A stretch of DNA of 64,000 nucleotides from Rhizaria sp. SCN 62-66 (taxonomy: Eukaryota; Rhizaria, unplaced), in the NCBI GenBank assembly GCA_001724265.1, contig MEDY01000143.1:1-64000 (forward strand). Direction: 5' to 3'. A program made the position numbers and the translations under genes. The notes under the pieces are model-generated. The model did no database searches and was not told the origin of the DNA. It was given only the letters and a program-made list of their open reading frames with translations. Every line of letters starts with the position of its first letter. Positions within the stretch are counted from its first letter, which is position 1. This document shows positions 21,377-31,910 of this stretch, piece after piece.

Positions 21377-24300
21377 ATGTGGCGCGTAGGCTCCGGCTCC
21401 TCCGGTGGGTCAGACGCGCCCCCGGGCGGTGACCGCGCCGCGCTCGATAAGCTAAGCCGCATCAACTCGACCGCGCTCCCTGCCCCCAGCAGCTCTCACG
21501 CCCCCACCAGCAGCAACAGCAACTACCGCCAGAGCACTGCCGCGGGTTCTGCTGCCGCCCCCGGCCGCGGCTACGACGAGTACGACCCGTACGGCGACGA
21601 CCGCGACTACTACGACGAAGGCGGCAACGATCACACCGACGACAGAGACGACTACAATCCCCCCAACAACAACAACGGCTACCGTGGTAGTGGCGCTGGC
21701 GCTGCTGCTGGCGCCGGCTCGAGCGACGCGGCGGACATCACTTACGAGGACGACGACAACAGCGTCATCAACAACTACTACCGCAAACACATGCCGTCTG
21801 CCGCCACCGCCGCGGCTACCAACACGAACACTCGCCCAGCCGCTGCGACTGGCGCTGGCGCGGGCGTGGGCACTACTGGCACTAGGAATGAGTTCTTGAC
21901 CAGCGGCGAGTACCGCGATGTGTACGATAAGGCTACCGCGTTTATGCGCGCCGCCGGCAGCAGCAACACCCAGCTTCCCCCGTCAGCCGCCGCCGGCGCC
22001 GGCGCGAATCGTTTCACGAGCAGCAGCAGCAGCAACAACAACAACCCTGGCGTTGGCGGTCACAACGAGACGACCGACAGCCTCAACGGCGACAGCGGCT
22101 ACGGCAGCGGCCACGGCCACGGTCATGGCAACGACGACGACTACTACGACGACGATTACGCGGACGACGCCAACTTCGACGACAGCGCGCGGCAGCCCTC
22201 CGCCGCCGCGGCCGCCGCCGTCGCCGCCGCCGTGGCCGCGGCGGCCGCCACGGGCCCCGGGATCAACATCGGCGACGGTTACACGCCCCGCGGCGGCGCC
22301 AAGTCCTCCGCGAACGGCGGCAACGGCGCGAGCGGCGGCGGCGGCGGTGTAAGTGGGCCCCAGGCGGCGTCTAAGAGCGCCTATGGCAGCCACGGCGGCG
22401 GCGTGTGGGCCGATAAGTACACCACCGGCTCTAAACATCCGCAGCAGCACTCCGGTCACTACGCGGTCGGCGACGACGACGAGGACGAAGGCGACTACAA
22501 CGTCAGCTATGATGAGTACGCTGACGACGGCCACAACCAGCACGCGCCCCATAACAACAACCAGCACCACGGAGACACTGGCGACGATGGGGGTTACGGC
22601 GATGACTTGCCGTACGATCTGGACCCCCGGTACGACGGCGACGCCGGTCTGCAAAGCGGCAACCACACTGTGACCGAGACGGAGATCGACGTCACAGACT
22701 CCGGCCCCAGCCACTTCTACGGCGGCAATAACAATAACAACAACGTGACGATGCTCGGCAACACCAACACGACGCTCAATACGGGCAAGAACCTCGCGGG
22801 CGCCCATAGTAAGCAGGCGGGGAGCACCGAGAGCGGACTGCTGTTCCGACTGACTGCGGGCCGCAGCGGCGGTGCACTGCCCCCGCCGCCGCCGCCGACG
22901 ATCGCGACCTCGAGCTCGGCCGTCGCGGCGGCTGCGGGGCGCTTTGCCCGCCCCACGGTCAGCCCAACGGGTGACGCTGAGCAGCAACAGCAACAGCAGC
23001 AGAGTGGGAGCAAGAGCGGCGGGGGGAACAACTTCGCGATGACTGGCGGCAGCAACGTGATCGACGACTACAGCTACACTGCGAGCGCCAACACTACTGC
23101 GGTGACTCAGAGCGACGCCGCCGCTGTGGTCGGCACGCACGGGGGAACGCCTGGCGCTCACGGTCACTTCAGCGCCGAGTCCAAGGGCGACCACGGCGAC
23201 GACGACGGCGAGGAGATCGAGGTCAGCGTCACCGCCAGCAACAACACCAACGGCGGTGGCGGTGCAGGCGCCGCGAAGTACGGGGGCGGTCTGGCCCCGC
23301 CTGTCGCGTCCGCGGCCCTGGGCGCACTGGGCGGCGGCCTGCGTGACGGCGAGTACTCTGGCTACGACTACGACGACGGCGACAGCACACTGCACGACGC
23401 GGCAGCGAAGCCGCACGCACACGGCGGCGGCCGCAATAACAACGGCTACACGGATGACAGTGGAATGATTTCGATCGATATAACCAACAACACGACTGTG
23501 TTCACCGGCTCTGGCACCGTCCTCGGCTCAGCTCAGGCTCCCAACTCTACCAAAGCGCAACAACAACAGCAACAACAGCAGAAGGCAGTGTCTAGCAACA
23601 CCCTTGCCCTGCCTAGCTCCAGTTCGCACGGTCACCAGGGCCAGACCAACGCGTCCGACGCTAGCATCAACATCAGTGTATCCGTCGCAGATGTTTCCGC
23701 AGTCAAGCCCAGTCAAGCCGCCGCCGCCACTGCTGGTGCTGCTGCGGTGGCCAAGCCGGGGCCGCCGCTGCCTCCAGTACCCGCGCACCTTGCTAACAAC
23801 AACAACAATAACGCCAACCGTAGCACTGCTACTGGCGCTGTTAGTGTGATCCCCAACAGCTCGAGCGGCGGCAGCACAAGTAGCAAGAATGCTAACGAGG
23901 ACGACGACGAAGACGTTGAGATCGAGCTTGATGATGATGACGACGACATGAACGTGGCTGCTCCAACCGCGATTGCAAACTCCAACAGTGTCGTGAAACA
24001 GCCAGGGAATACCGCTACTGCTGCGGCGGCGTACAACGGTGGTTTCGAGGAGGAGGAGGTCGTCTCTCTGCCGACGGCCAACAATCCCGTCATTCGCCAC
24101 CTCAATGCCAACGCCAATAACGACCGTGTCAACGGCCTGCTGGGGCTGCCCACAGCGGTGGGCGCTGCGAATGCAGAGGCGAGCGCGATCGAGATCTCTA
24201 TTGGCGGCGACTCTCCGTACCGCGGGCCCCGCGCTCTGCCAGCGAACAACAATAACAATAACAACAAGCCAGTTGTAGGCAGCAATAACAACAACAAGAA

Positions 24301-26305
24301 CGCCGCCGCGCTCAATGCCAGCGACACCAACGCTAGCGTGATCATTTCTCTGTCAGACAGCTCCACTCTGTTCGACGGCGCCCGCCTCGGCTCTAACCAC
24401 GCGAATGCTAATGCCAATGCCAATGTAAACACTCAAAAGTCTCAGCACGGCGGTGTGGTCATCCCAAAGCTGCCGTTAGCCTCCGTCGTCGCGCGCCCTC
24501 TCGCGAACACCAATACTCACATGAATGCTAAGACTACGACTCCTGTTGTTGTGAGCAGCGTTGTCGGCGACGGCGAGTACGAGGACGACTTCGACGATGT
24601 TAGCACCAAGCGCACGGGCCCTCAGACCAGCGGCGGCGGCGCTAAGGGGGGCAAGGGCACCGTGCCTGCGAGTGCGAGTAACAAGAACGACGACTATGAC
24701 GAGTATGCGGATGACTTTATCACCACGCCTCACACAGTCCATAACAACGCTAACGTGAACGCCAATCACCTTCATAATGCGAATAACGCGAATAGCCGCC
24801 CCGCCGCGCCCACGGTCACCGTGAACGACAAGTCTAAGGGGCAGGGCCAGGCCGCTTACCCGACTGCCTGGGGCCCTTACCCGCCGCCCCCCCACGCTGC
24901 TGGGGCTGGTGCTCACGGTCACTTCGGCGCCCATGGTCAGTACCCCCCTTACATGTACCCGCCGCACCCTTACATGGCGCCCCCTTATCCGTACCCGTAC
25001 CCCCCTTACCCGCACCCTTACATGCAGGGCGGCCACCCTTACCCGTACCCTTACCCGCATCAGCAAGGCGGCGAGTCCAGCCCTGACGCCGAGTCAGCGG
25101 CTGTCACAGGCTCGAAGGGCAAGTCTAAGGGGCCGCAGCCGCAGTCATCTAAGGGCCCCGGCTACGCCTTCGGTCCCCTGGGTCTTGAGCCGTACTCTGA
25201 CACTCACTCCCACGCCCGCGCCCACGCGAGTCAAACTGGCGGCTCGAGCGGCAACGAGAACGTGAGTGCACAGCAACAGCAGCAGCCGTACCCACCGTAC
25301 CCTTACATGCCCTCCGGCGGCCCTTACATGCCGCCCTTCTACCCCCCCGGGCCGCCAGTGCAGCACATCACCATCAACCTCAACGCACCCCCGCCGAGCT
25401 CGAGCAGTGGCAGCGGCGCCTATGGCCGCAACGACACCGCTGCGAAGGGCCCTGTGTCGGCCATGGCCATCCTTGAGTCGCTGCTGCCGACGCTCGCGCT
25501 CACGCCGACTTATACCCACGGCAACGCTAGCAGTATTACTGGCGCAGTCGCTGGCGCTGGCGCTGTTGCTGGCGGTGGCAAGCCCCGCCCCCGCTCGAGC
25601 CGTGTTTCACACAGCAAACCTGGTCACGGTGCCGTCGTCGTCCCGGCCGGCGCGCAAGGTGCCAGCGCTGCAGGTGTCGTCATCGGCGGCGGCGTCCCCA
25701 GCGATCCGGACCGCATGTTCGCGGTCGCCGTCGACACAGCCACTCGAGCAATGCAGTCCAGTGCCAGTGCCAGCGCGAACCCAAATCCCGGCAGCGCCGA
25801 CGGCGGTCGCGCTCGTCCCCGCGCCCGCGCCCGCGCCCGCGCCGGCGCCGATGTCAACGGCAAGAAGTCTGCCAACCGCGGCTACGCGAGCAAGGCACAC
25901 GCTCACAGTGGCGACAACTATGATGGTGACGGCAATGTTGCTGAGGACGGCAGCGCTCTAGCGGGCGCGAACGCTCACAGTGCGGCGCTGGCCACCGCTG
26001 CGGCCGCGGCGACGAACGCGACCGTGAGCCTGCCGCGCACCGCCGCCGCCATCCAGGCCGCGTGTTACGAGCTGCTCGAGGGGCTGCAGCGGACTCGCGA
26101 CGCGGCCGACGCTTACACCGCGGCCACGGCCCCTTATGCCGCCGTTCGTGCCGATGACCCCAAGGCGACTGTGAGCATGAAGGAGGGCGATATGTATGAG
26201 AGGATGAATATTAAGCCGCCTGCGTGGAGCGTGGCGCGGGCGGGCTGGGAGGAGCGGCAGCGGCAGCGCAAAATGCAGCAGCAACAACAACAACAACAAC
26301 AATAA
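21377..26305 (+). CDS. Unrecognised acidic, low-complexity protein with YxDDF-like repeats
   Basis: A continuous 1,642-codon frame from ATG to TAA in one exon. I recognise no catalytic domain. The N-terminal half is rich in Asp, Tyr, Gly and Asn, with repeated acidic-aromatic motifs (YDEYADD, DDDYADDANFDD, GEYEDDFDD, DYDEYADDFIT). Around residues 1150-1350 is a Pro/Tyr-rich tract (YPPYMYPPHPYM, PYPYPYPPYPHPY). A short, less biased segment near the C-terminus (AIQAACYELLEGLQRTRDAA, then EGDMYERMNIKPPAWSVARA) is the best candidate for a conserved region. The protein ends in poly-Gln encoded by CAA repeats. Codon choice is strongly GC3-rich, as in neighbouring genes, which supports real coding. 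Disorder and phase-separation-type functions are possible but not demonstrated. Confidence 0.75.
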   Translation: MWRVGSGSSGGSDAPPGGDRAALDKLSRINSTALPAPSSSHAPTSSNSNYRQSTAAGSAAAPGRGYDEYDPYGDDRDYYDEGGNDHTDDRDDYNPPNNNNGYRGSGAGAAAGAGSSDAADITYEDDDNSVINNYYRKHMPSAATAAATNTNTRPAAATGAGAGVGTTGTRNEFLTSGEYRDVYDKATAFMRAAGSSNTQLPPSAAAGAGANRFTSSSSSNNNNPGVGGHNETTDSLNGDSGYGSGHGHGHGNDDDYYDDDYADDANFDDSARQPSAAAAAAVAAAVAAAAATGPGINIGDGYTPRGGAKSSANGGNGASGGGGGVSGPQAASKSAYGSHGGGVWADKYTTGSKHPQQHSGHYAVGDDDEDEGDYNVSYDEYADDGHNQHAPHNNNQHHGDTGDDGGYGDDLPYDLDPRYDGDAGLQSGNHTVTETEIDVTDSGPSHFYGGNNNNNNVTMLGNTNTTLNTGKNLAGAHSKQAGSTESGLLFRLTAGRSGGALPPPPPPTIATSSSAVAAAAGRFARPTVSPTGDAEQQQQQQQSGSKSGGGNNFAMTGGSNVIDDYSYTASANTTAVTQSDAAAVVGTHGGTPGAHGHFSAESKGDHGDDDGEEIEVSVTASNNTNGGGGAGAAKYGGGLAPPVASAALGALGGGLRDGEYSGYDYDDGDSTLHDAAAKPHAHGGGRNNNGYTDDSGMISIDITNNTTVFTGSGTVLGSAQAPNSTKAQQQQQQQQKAVSSNTLALPSSSSHGHQGQTNASDASINISVSVADVSAVKPSQAAAATAGAAAVAKPGPPLPPVPAHLANNNNNNANRSTATGAVSVIPNSSSGGSTSSKNANEDDDEDVEIELDDDDDDMNVAAPTAIANSNSVVKQPGNTATAAAAYNGGFEEEEVVSLPTANNPVIRHLNANANNDRVNGLLGLPTAVGAANAEASAIEISIGGDSPYRGPRALPANNNNNNNKPVVGSNNNNKNAAALNASDTNASVIISLSDSSTLFDGARLGSNHANANANANVNTQKSQHGGVVIPKLPLASVVARPLANTNTHMNAKTTTPVVVSSVVGDGEYEDDFDDVSTKRTGPQTSGGGAKGGKGTVPASASNKNDDYDEYADDFITTPHTVHNNANVNANHLHNANNANSRPAAPTVTVNDKSKGQGQAAYPTAWGPYPPPPHAAGAGAHGHFGAHGQYPPYMYPPHPYMAPPYPYPYPPYPHPYMQGGHPYPYPYPHQQGGESSPDAESAAVTGSKGKSKGPQPQSSKGPGYAFGPLGLEPYSDTHSHARAHASQTGGSSGNENVSAQQQQQPYPPYPYMPSGGPYMPPFYPPGPPVQHITINLNAPPPSSSSGSGAYGRNDTAAKGPVSAMAILESLLPTLALTPTYTHGNASSITGAVAGAGAVAGGGKPRPRSSRVSHSKPGHGAVVVPAGAQGASAAGVVIGGGVPSDPDRMFAVAVDTATRAMQSSASASANPNPGSADGGRARPRARARARAGADVNGKKSANRGYASKAHAHSGDNYDGDGNVAEDGSALAGANAHSAALATAAAAATNATVSLPRTAAAIQAACYELLEGLQRTRDAADAYTAATAPYAAVRADDPKATVSMKEGDMYERMNIKPPAWSVARAGWEERQRQRKMQQQQQQQQQ

Positions 26306-26824
26306 GAGCAGCACTAGCAAACTTCGGCAAAGCAGAAAGAGTGCATTGTTGTTGTGTGCATTGTTTTACATTATTGATTGATATTTAGCTTTTCTATTAT
26401 GTGTAGTGTTTGAATACAATATGGAATATTCTCATAACAACTGACAAACCACAATGATTTCGAATGGTTAGATGCAGTGTATTGACAATGTTTAAGACAC
26501 AAAAAGCAACACATGACGAGTACATGTGACGTTGAGTTGAACAACAGTGATAAGTGTGCTTAAACAAAAAAGAAAACCAATGACAAGAGAACATACGATT
26601 ACTAGTGACGATATAACAACGACTTAGACTGTCAGATAAGACTAAAAAAAATATGCTAAAACGAAAAAGCAACAGAGAATCAATCCAATATACACAAACT
26701 AAAGAGAAAACAACTAAGAGACGCTTTCATATCGCAACAGCAATACTCACAAAATTAAACTACTCAACAAAAACACAAACAAAGAGATAGAGACATTCCA
26801 AAGCAAGTACTCAGACGATGTTAC
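26306..26824. other. Spacer between convergent genes
   Basis: AT-rich 3' flanking DNA shared by the unknown gene (+) and the PTEN gene (-). No gene or structured element is visible. Confidence 0.6.
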
Positions 26825-29800
26825 TTAGACGTCTCCGAAGGTGATGTCGACGGTGAAGTCCGAGCCCTTCTCCTTGTTGGCCTTGTCCATGTCGCAGCGC
26901 CGCAGCACCACGCGGTCCCCTTCCAGCTCGACGAACTGCGAGTGCAGCCAGAAGGAGAAGACACACTTTTGCCCGCCGAGGAAGCCGGTCTTCATGAACT
27001 TAACGTTGAAATCGCCGCCGACCACGAACGTGTCGCGCGCGCCCGTGACGAGCACACCGCCCGTGTTGGTCGCGTTGCACGCGTACGCCTTGGGCAGCGC
27101 GTTGGCGTCGGCGGCGGGCGCGGTCGTGTCGTGGACGCTGTTGCCCGGGAAGCCGGCGGGCATGCCGCTGCCGGCGCGGCCCGGGACGCGGGGCTTGACG
27201 CCCACCACCACCGCCGCCGTTGGGCCAGCAGCACCGGCGGCGGGAGCGCTAGCGCCGTCGGTGACGGTGGCGGTGTTGGGGGCCGGCACGAAAAGCCCGC
27301 TCTTGACCTTAGTCATGCTGAAACCTACGATGTTCTTGTCCTTGGAGGAGCGGATGGTGCCCATGACGGCGCCCGCGAAGGACGGCGACAGCGCCTGAGT
27401 CTCCGGCGACGCAGGACAGGGACACGTGATGATGACCGTGTCGAACGAGGGCGCCTCGGAGGAGACCTTGATGGAGGAAATGTACTTGAGGCGCGGTGCG
27501 GGCAGGCCTGTCGCGGGGAAAATGGTCTGCGAAGGGCTCAGAGGGCTCGCGGTCGGGGCGCTGACGGCGCTCACAGGCGTCGTCGCAGCGACTACTGCAG
27601 TTGCAGTTGCAGCAGCGGCAGCAGGAGCGGCAGCAGTGGCTGCAGGAGCGGCAGTGCTTTTGTCCGCGCTATCAGACTTAGTCTCGGTGCTCGCAGCCGC
27701 AGCCGCATTCGCAGCCGCAGTAGCGCTGGCGTCGGTCAGACTGCTAGTGCCGGCGCCGGCAGCCGTCGTGGCAGCAGCAGCAGCAGCGACAGCGTTTGCG
27801 ACGGCGGCGGCGTAGGCGTCCCGCATGAGGACGTAGTTCTCGAACATAAACACCCAACGCTGCTGTGAAGCGATCGTGACGCCCTTCTGGTTCTTGGTGC
27901 GGACCGTGGCGTAGTAGCGCAGCGCGTCCTCGGAGCGGTCCCACATGCGCACGTAAGTCATGAGCATGGTGATGATGAGCCCCGTGCGGCCCTTACCCGC
28001 CTTGCAGTGGATGCCCGCCACGTTGCGCGGGTCCGCGCGCAGCCAGCGTGCGATGTCAACGATGCAAAACAGCACGTTCTGGAACGGCGGCGGGTTGTGG
28101 TCGTCGAACGGGAAGTGCAGGATGCGCTGGAAGGACGACTTAGGGTACACGCGTTCGGAGCAGAGGTTGTAGATCTTGTAGTGGCCAGGGTGCCTGGTCT
28201 CGAAGAAGCGCACGACATCCTTCATGTCGTTGCGGTATAGCGCCTCGGTGCCCACAGAGGGAAAGCCCATCGCGATCACGCGCGCCGTGATGTAAGTTAA
28301 ATCGAGGTCGAACGAGTCGAGCGTGAAGCGGCGCTTCTTCTTGCTCACCTTGGACTTGATGAAGTTGCCCTTCTTGGTGTTGCGATCTGTCGAGCCAGTG
28401 ACGAAACTGTCCAGCGTCGCGTTGGCCGCGGCCGCGCGGGCCGTGCTGTTGTTAATGTTGCTGCTCGCCGTGTTGTTGTTGGCGTTGCGCGTCTTGTTCG
28501 CCGTCGGGCTCGCGTTGCCGCCGTTGCCATTGCTGGCGGCATTAGCGGCGTCGTCATCGTCGTCGTCGCTGTTGCCAATGGGGTCGGTGTCGTCGCCGTC
28601 GTCGTCCTCGGCGCCCGTGCCCGCGCTCGCCGCCGCTGCGGCGACCGCCGCGAGCGAGGCCGCAGTGAGGTCCATGCCGAATTTGCGGTCCGCGGCAACG
28701 GGGATGTCTGGGATCGAGGGCAGAACACCCGAGTAGTAGCGCGCGTGTCGTTGCAACACGGCGAGCCAGAGCATGCGCAGCGCGGCGTCGGCGCCCGCGG
28801 AGAAGAGGAAAAACTTGCCCTTGTTGCTCGCGTTGGGGGCGAGCGAGGTGGTGTTCTTGAGGTAGTGTGTGAAGCAATTCTTCTGATCGCGGACGTCGGG
28901 CGTGGCGAGCGTGACCGTCTGATGCAGATGGTGGTACGACAGCTGCGTGCGCTCCAGCCGGTTCATCACCTCCTGCGGCAGCGTCACGTTGGCGAACACA
29001 GACGCCGGGCGGCTGGGGCCGGACGCCGCGGGCTTGAGGCCGCTGGGCAGACGACCCCCCGCGGCCACTGTCGCCGCTGCGCCGGCCGCCGACAGACCGG
29101 GCTCGGCGGCCTGTGCCGGGGCCGGGGCGGGGGCCGTGGGGGAGGTAAGGGGGGACATGGCGTCCGCGCTCGATTTGCACCCCAGGCCAGCCGTCCTGAA
29201 CGAAAACAAGAGGAGAGAGAGAAAAACATTCGGTGCGGTTTGTGGTCTGTGGTGAGAGTCGTAAAAAATGATTATATCGACAGTACAAAGATAGATTCAC
29301 ATAAAACAAGAGCAAATAAAATATCATTCCAAATTTCAATATGATAATATAAATAAAATTTCGCAATGAAACAATATAACCGAGATACATCCATCCAAGC
29401 AGAGACTTGTTCAAGTCAGTCTCTTTGCGTACCTGGTGAGCGCCTCCAGCTCAGCGTGCGCCGAGGTGGGACCCGCAAGCCTGGCGTGCCTGCGGAACTC
29501 GTCCACGGCGTCGACGGTGTAGAGCTCAAGCCCCCAGTCGCGGATGACGCCGTAGCGCAGCTTCGCTGGTTTGGACGACGACGCCGGGTCGCACACCCAG
29601 ATGGGCGCGGCGAAGGCGATCACGCCCAACCCGTCGGTCTTCTCCAGCGCGTCGATGTCCACCACCGGTGCGTTGGCGCTGGCAAGGCGGCGGGACGTGC
29701 CGCTGCGGCCCGTCGTGGGCGTCTTGACCGCGGCCGCGCCGGTGACGGCGGTGCTCACAGTCCCAACCCCGTTGCCATCGCCAGCACCAGTGCCAGTGGC

Positions 29801-30484
29801 GGCGGCGCCGTTGGCGGGGGTGGCCGGCACGGTGACCGTGAGCGCGGTGGCCGAGCCGCCCGCGGCGCCGGCGGCGGCAGCGTTGGAGGACGACGGCAGT
29901 GTGAGATTCGCAGCCTTCGAAGAAGAGCTCGAGTTGGCGTTGGCGGTGTTCTTGTTGATGTGCGAAGTGGCGACGTTGGCCCCGCCCTGGGCGAGCAGCT
30001 TGAGGTACGCTGCCTTCTCCTCGGGCGCGGTGGTTGCCAGGACGCTGCCGTTGACGGCGAAGACGCTCGCGCGGTCGAAGCTTCCGTCAGTGTAGTCGGC
30101 GACGGACGCCTTGTTGATGGCGAGGCTCGACTGGGGCGGCGCGGTCGCCACTGCCAGCGCGTTGTCGAATAGCAGCAGACTGACCGGAGTTGCGCTCGCG
30201 GCCGCCTTGTCGCTCGCAGCGGCGGCGGCGTTGGCGGTGGCGATGATGCAGTAGTTGCGGTCCCAGTGGCCCGTCTCGGGCGACAGAGCTGACACCCAGC
30301 CTTCTGCGAGGATCAGGGCCGACGAGTTGTGGATGGCGCCGGAGGCCAGAGAGCTGGGCGAGCCGACAAGCACGGCCGGGCTGTTGCCGCCGGCGCAGCT
30401 CGCGTCGGCCGCATTGGCGCTGTTGCCGCTGTTGTTGTTGAGGCTCGAGGAAGAGGAGCCCAGGTCGGAGGAGAGCGATGACAT
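26825..30484 (-). CDS. PTEN: PTEN phosphatidylinositol 3-phosphatase with N-terminal PH-like region
   Basis: PTEN removes the 3-phosphate from PtdIns(3,4,5)P3 at the membrane, opposing PI3-kinase. Two exons, 30484-29433 and 29195-26825, are joined in phase across a 237-base intron (GTACGC...TTCAG), giving 1,140 residues ending in TAA. The PTEN core is unmistakable. It has a basic phosphoinositide-binding motif (KKKRRFTLDSFDLDLTYIT), IAMGFPS, HYKIYNLCSERVY and PFDDHNPP (general-acid Asp). The P-loop is HCKAGKGRTG with catalytic Cys748, followed by KGVTIASQQRW. A C2-like region follows (LKYISSIKV, then CVFSFWLHSQFVELEGDRV). N-terminal to this is unusual material. A PH-like start occurs at about residue 62 (GWVSALSPETGHWDRNYCII). 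A second begins near 300 (KLRYGVIRDWGLELYTVDA) and ends in a PH-type helix (ALRMLWLAVLQRHARYY). Vertebrate PTEN is about 400 residues and lacks these. The exon join is supported by phase; without it the PH-like N-terminus would appear as a separate gene. Confidence 0.93.
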
Positions 30485-31910
30485 CTTCTTGCGTTCGTTG
30501 ATCAAGGGTTTGTTGGGGCCGAGTGTTGTTGCGTCGCGATGCGGAACGAAGCAATCAAGCAGTCAGTCAAACGAGCACAGAGGCAAGTGTCGGTGTGAGT
30601 TGGTAAGGTAGCTGTGCCCGGCGCTCGCAGTGTTCGTCACCAGTTCGGCGCGAAGCAAGAGAAGCGAAGTGTTGGGGACAGCAGCGAAGCAGCACAGTGG
30701 GGCACTGCTTTGTTTTCGTTGGGTGACACACAAAGCACAAAGCGCACGCAAGATTTGGCTTGAGCGGTTGCTCTGGCGTGCGGCGTGCGCGCAGCGGAGA
30801 GCTGGGGGTGTCGGTGTAGTGCTCCTGTGCTGGTGGAGACACAGGGGAACGAAGCTTGGGAGACGAAGCAAGGATGAACAGGCAGGTGTACGAAACGCTG
30901 CGTAGAGGGCTGAGAAAAGTAGAAATGGAGGTACAAGAAAGACATAAGATGTAAACGTGTGTGGTGAGTGATAAAAACAATGATTTGTTGTGATAGAGCG
31001 TTGATGTCAGGCGAATGAGCGTCGGAAAGGATGAATGAGGAGGGGGGCAGGACGTCGGGCCAGATACCACCACGTTCACCAAAACCAGGCTAGAGCACGC
31101 AGAGCCTCGTGAATCAAAGCACAGGTTACGGATCAGAGAAATAAGCATCGCTTGTGCAGTATAGTCAAACGGTCGACCATAGACTGATTGCGAAGGGTCA
31201 TTTCGACGAGAGAAAGTTCAGGAAGCAGCGAGGGGAGTGTGAGGCCGCCACGCGCGCTTCAACACGCATATGTTGTGCAAGCCACCACTCGTGCAAGAAA
31301 CCCAAACGAAAATAAGTATGAAATTGTAAAGTGATTCACCTAGTCGTGCAGCGAGAGACCTACTTTTTGCCTTCTCGGATGCGTAAATCAATTCGCCTCT
31401 ACGAGCCAAAATGGGGGCAGAAAACGAGCCAATCCAGGCCCAAACGCGTGCATCTCCATTATTTTCAGATTTCCCAGTCATGCATGCAGCAATAAAGAGA
31501 TCCACTCCCAAGGATCGTTGGAAAACATCATATTGTAAATGAACATCCGAAGTTTTTTTCTTAAGTCAAATTATGCGACTGCAAATTAGTAATCTTTTGA
31601 ATGCTCACGGTCACTTGAACGCGAGAGGCTCCGACCGCGTCGCTCTCATCCAACACATTTCAGAGGTGCAAAGTGGCGTATCATAACACAGTATCGACAT
31701 AATTAGAATATGATATGGAAATATTGTCAATACGTTTTCATTTGAGTCCACAGCTAATTTGGCGATCATTTGCGCTCACAAATCTACTTTCTGTCTTGTC
31801 CTCAGCTACTTTTCTCTCCGAGTTCAATCCCCTAGCCAAGCCTCGCCGGCGACCACGTCCTTGTCAAGCCTCGGGTTCCACTGCGCGTCACTTCGCCGCC
31901 TTTTCACGCC
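30485..31910. other. Divergent intergenic region between PTEN and NPR3-like genes
   Basis: About 1.4 kb separating two start codons facing away from each other. The left part (30500-31080) is moderately GC-rich and probably PTEN leader/promoter. The middle is AT-rich. An exact copy of the recurrent word GCTCACGGTCAC lies at 31603-31614. The last 100 bases before 31911 are pyrimidine-rich. No other gene is supported. Confidence 0.5.

Noticed and set aside
21983-23422. 479-codon antisense open frame
   Set aside because: A by-product of GC-rich repeat codons on the coding strand. Its Val/Arg-rich composition is typical of a shadow frame.
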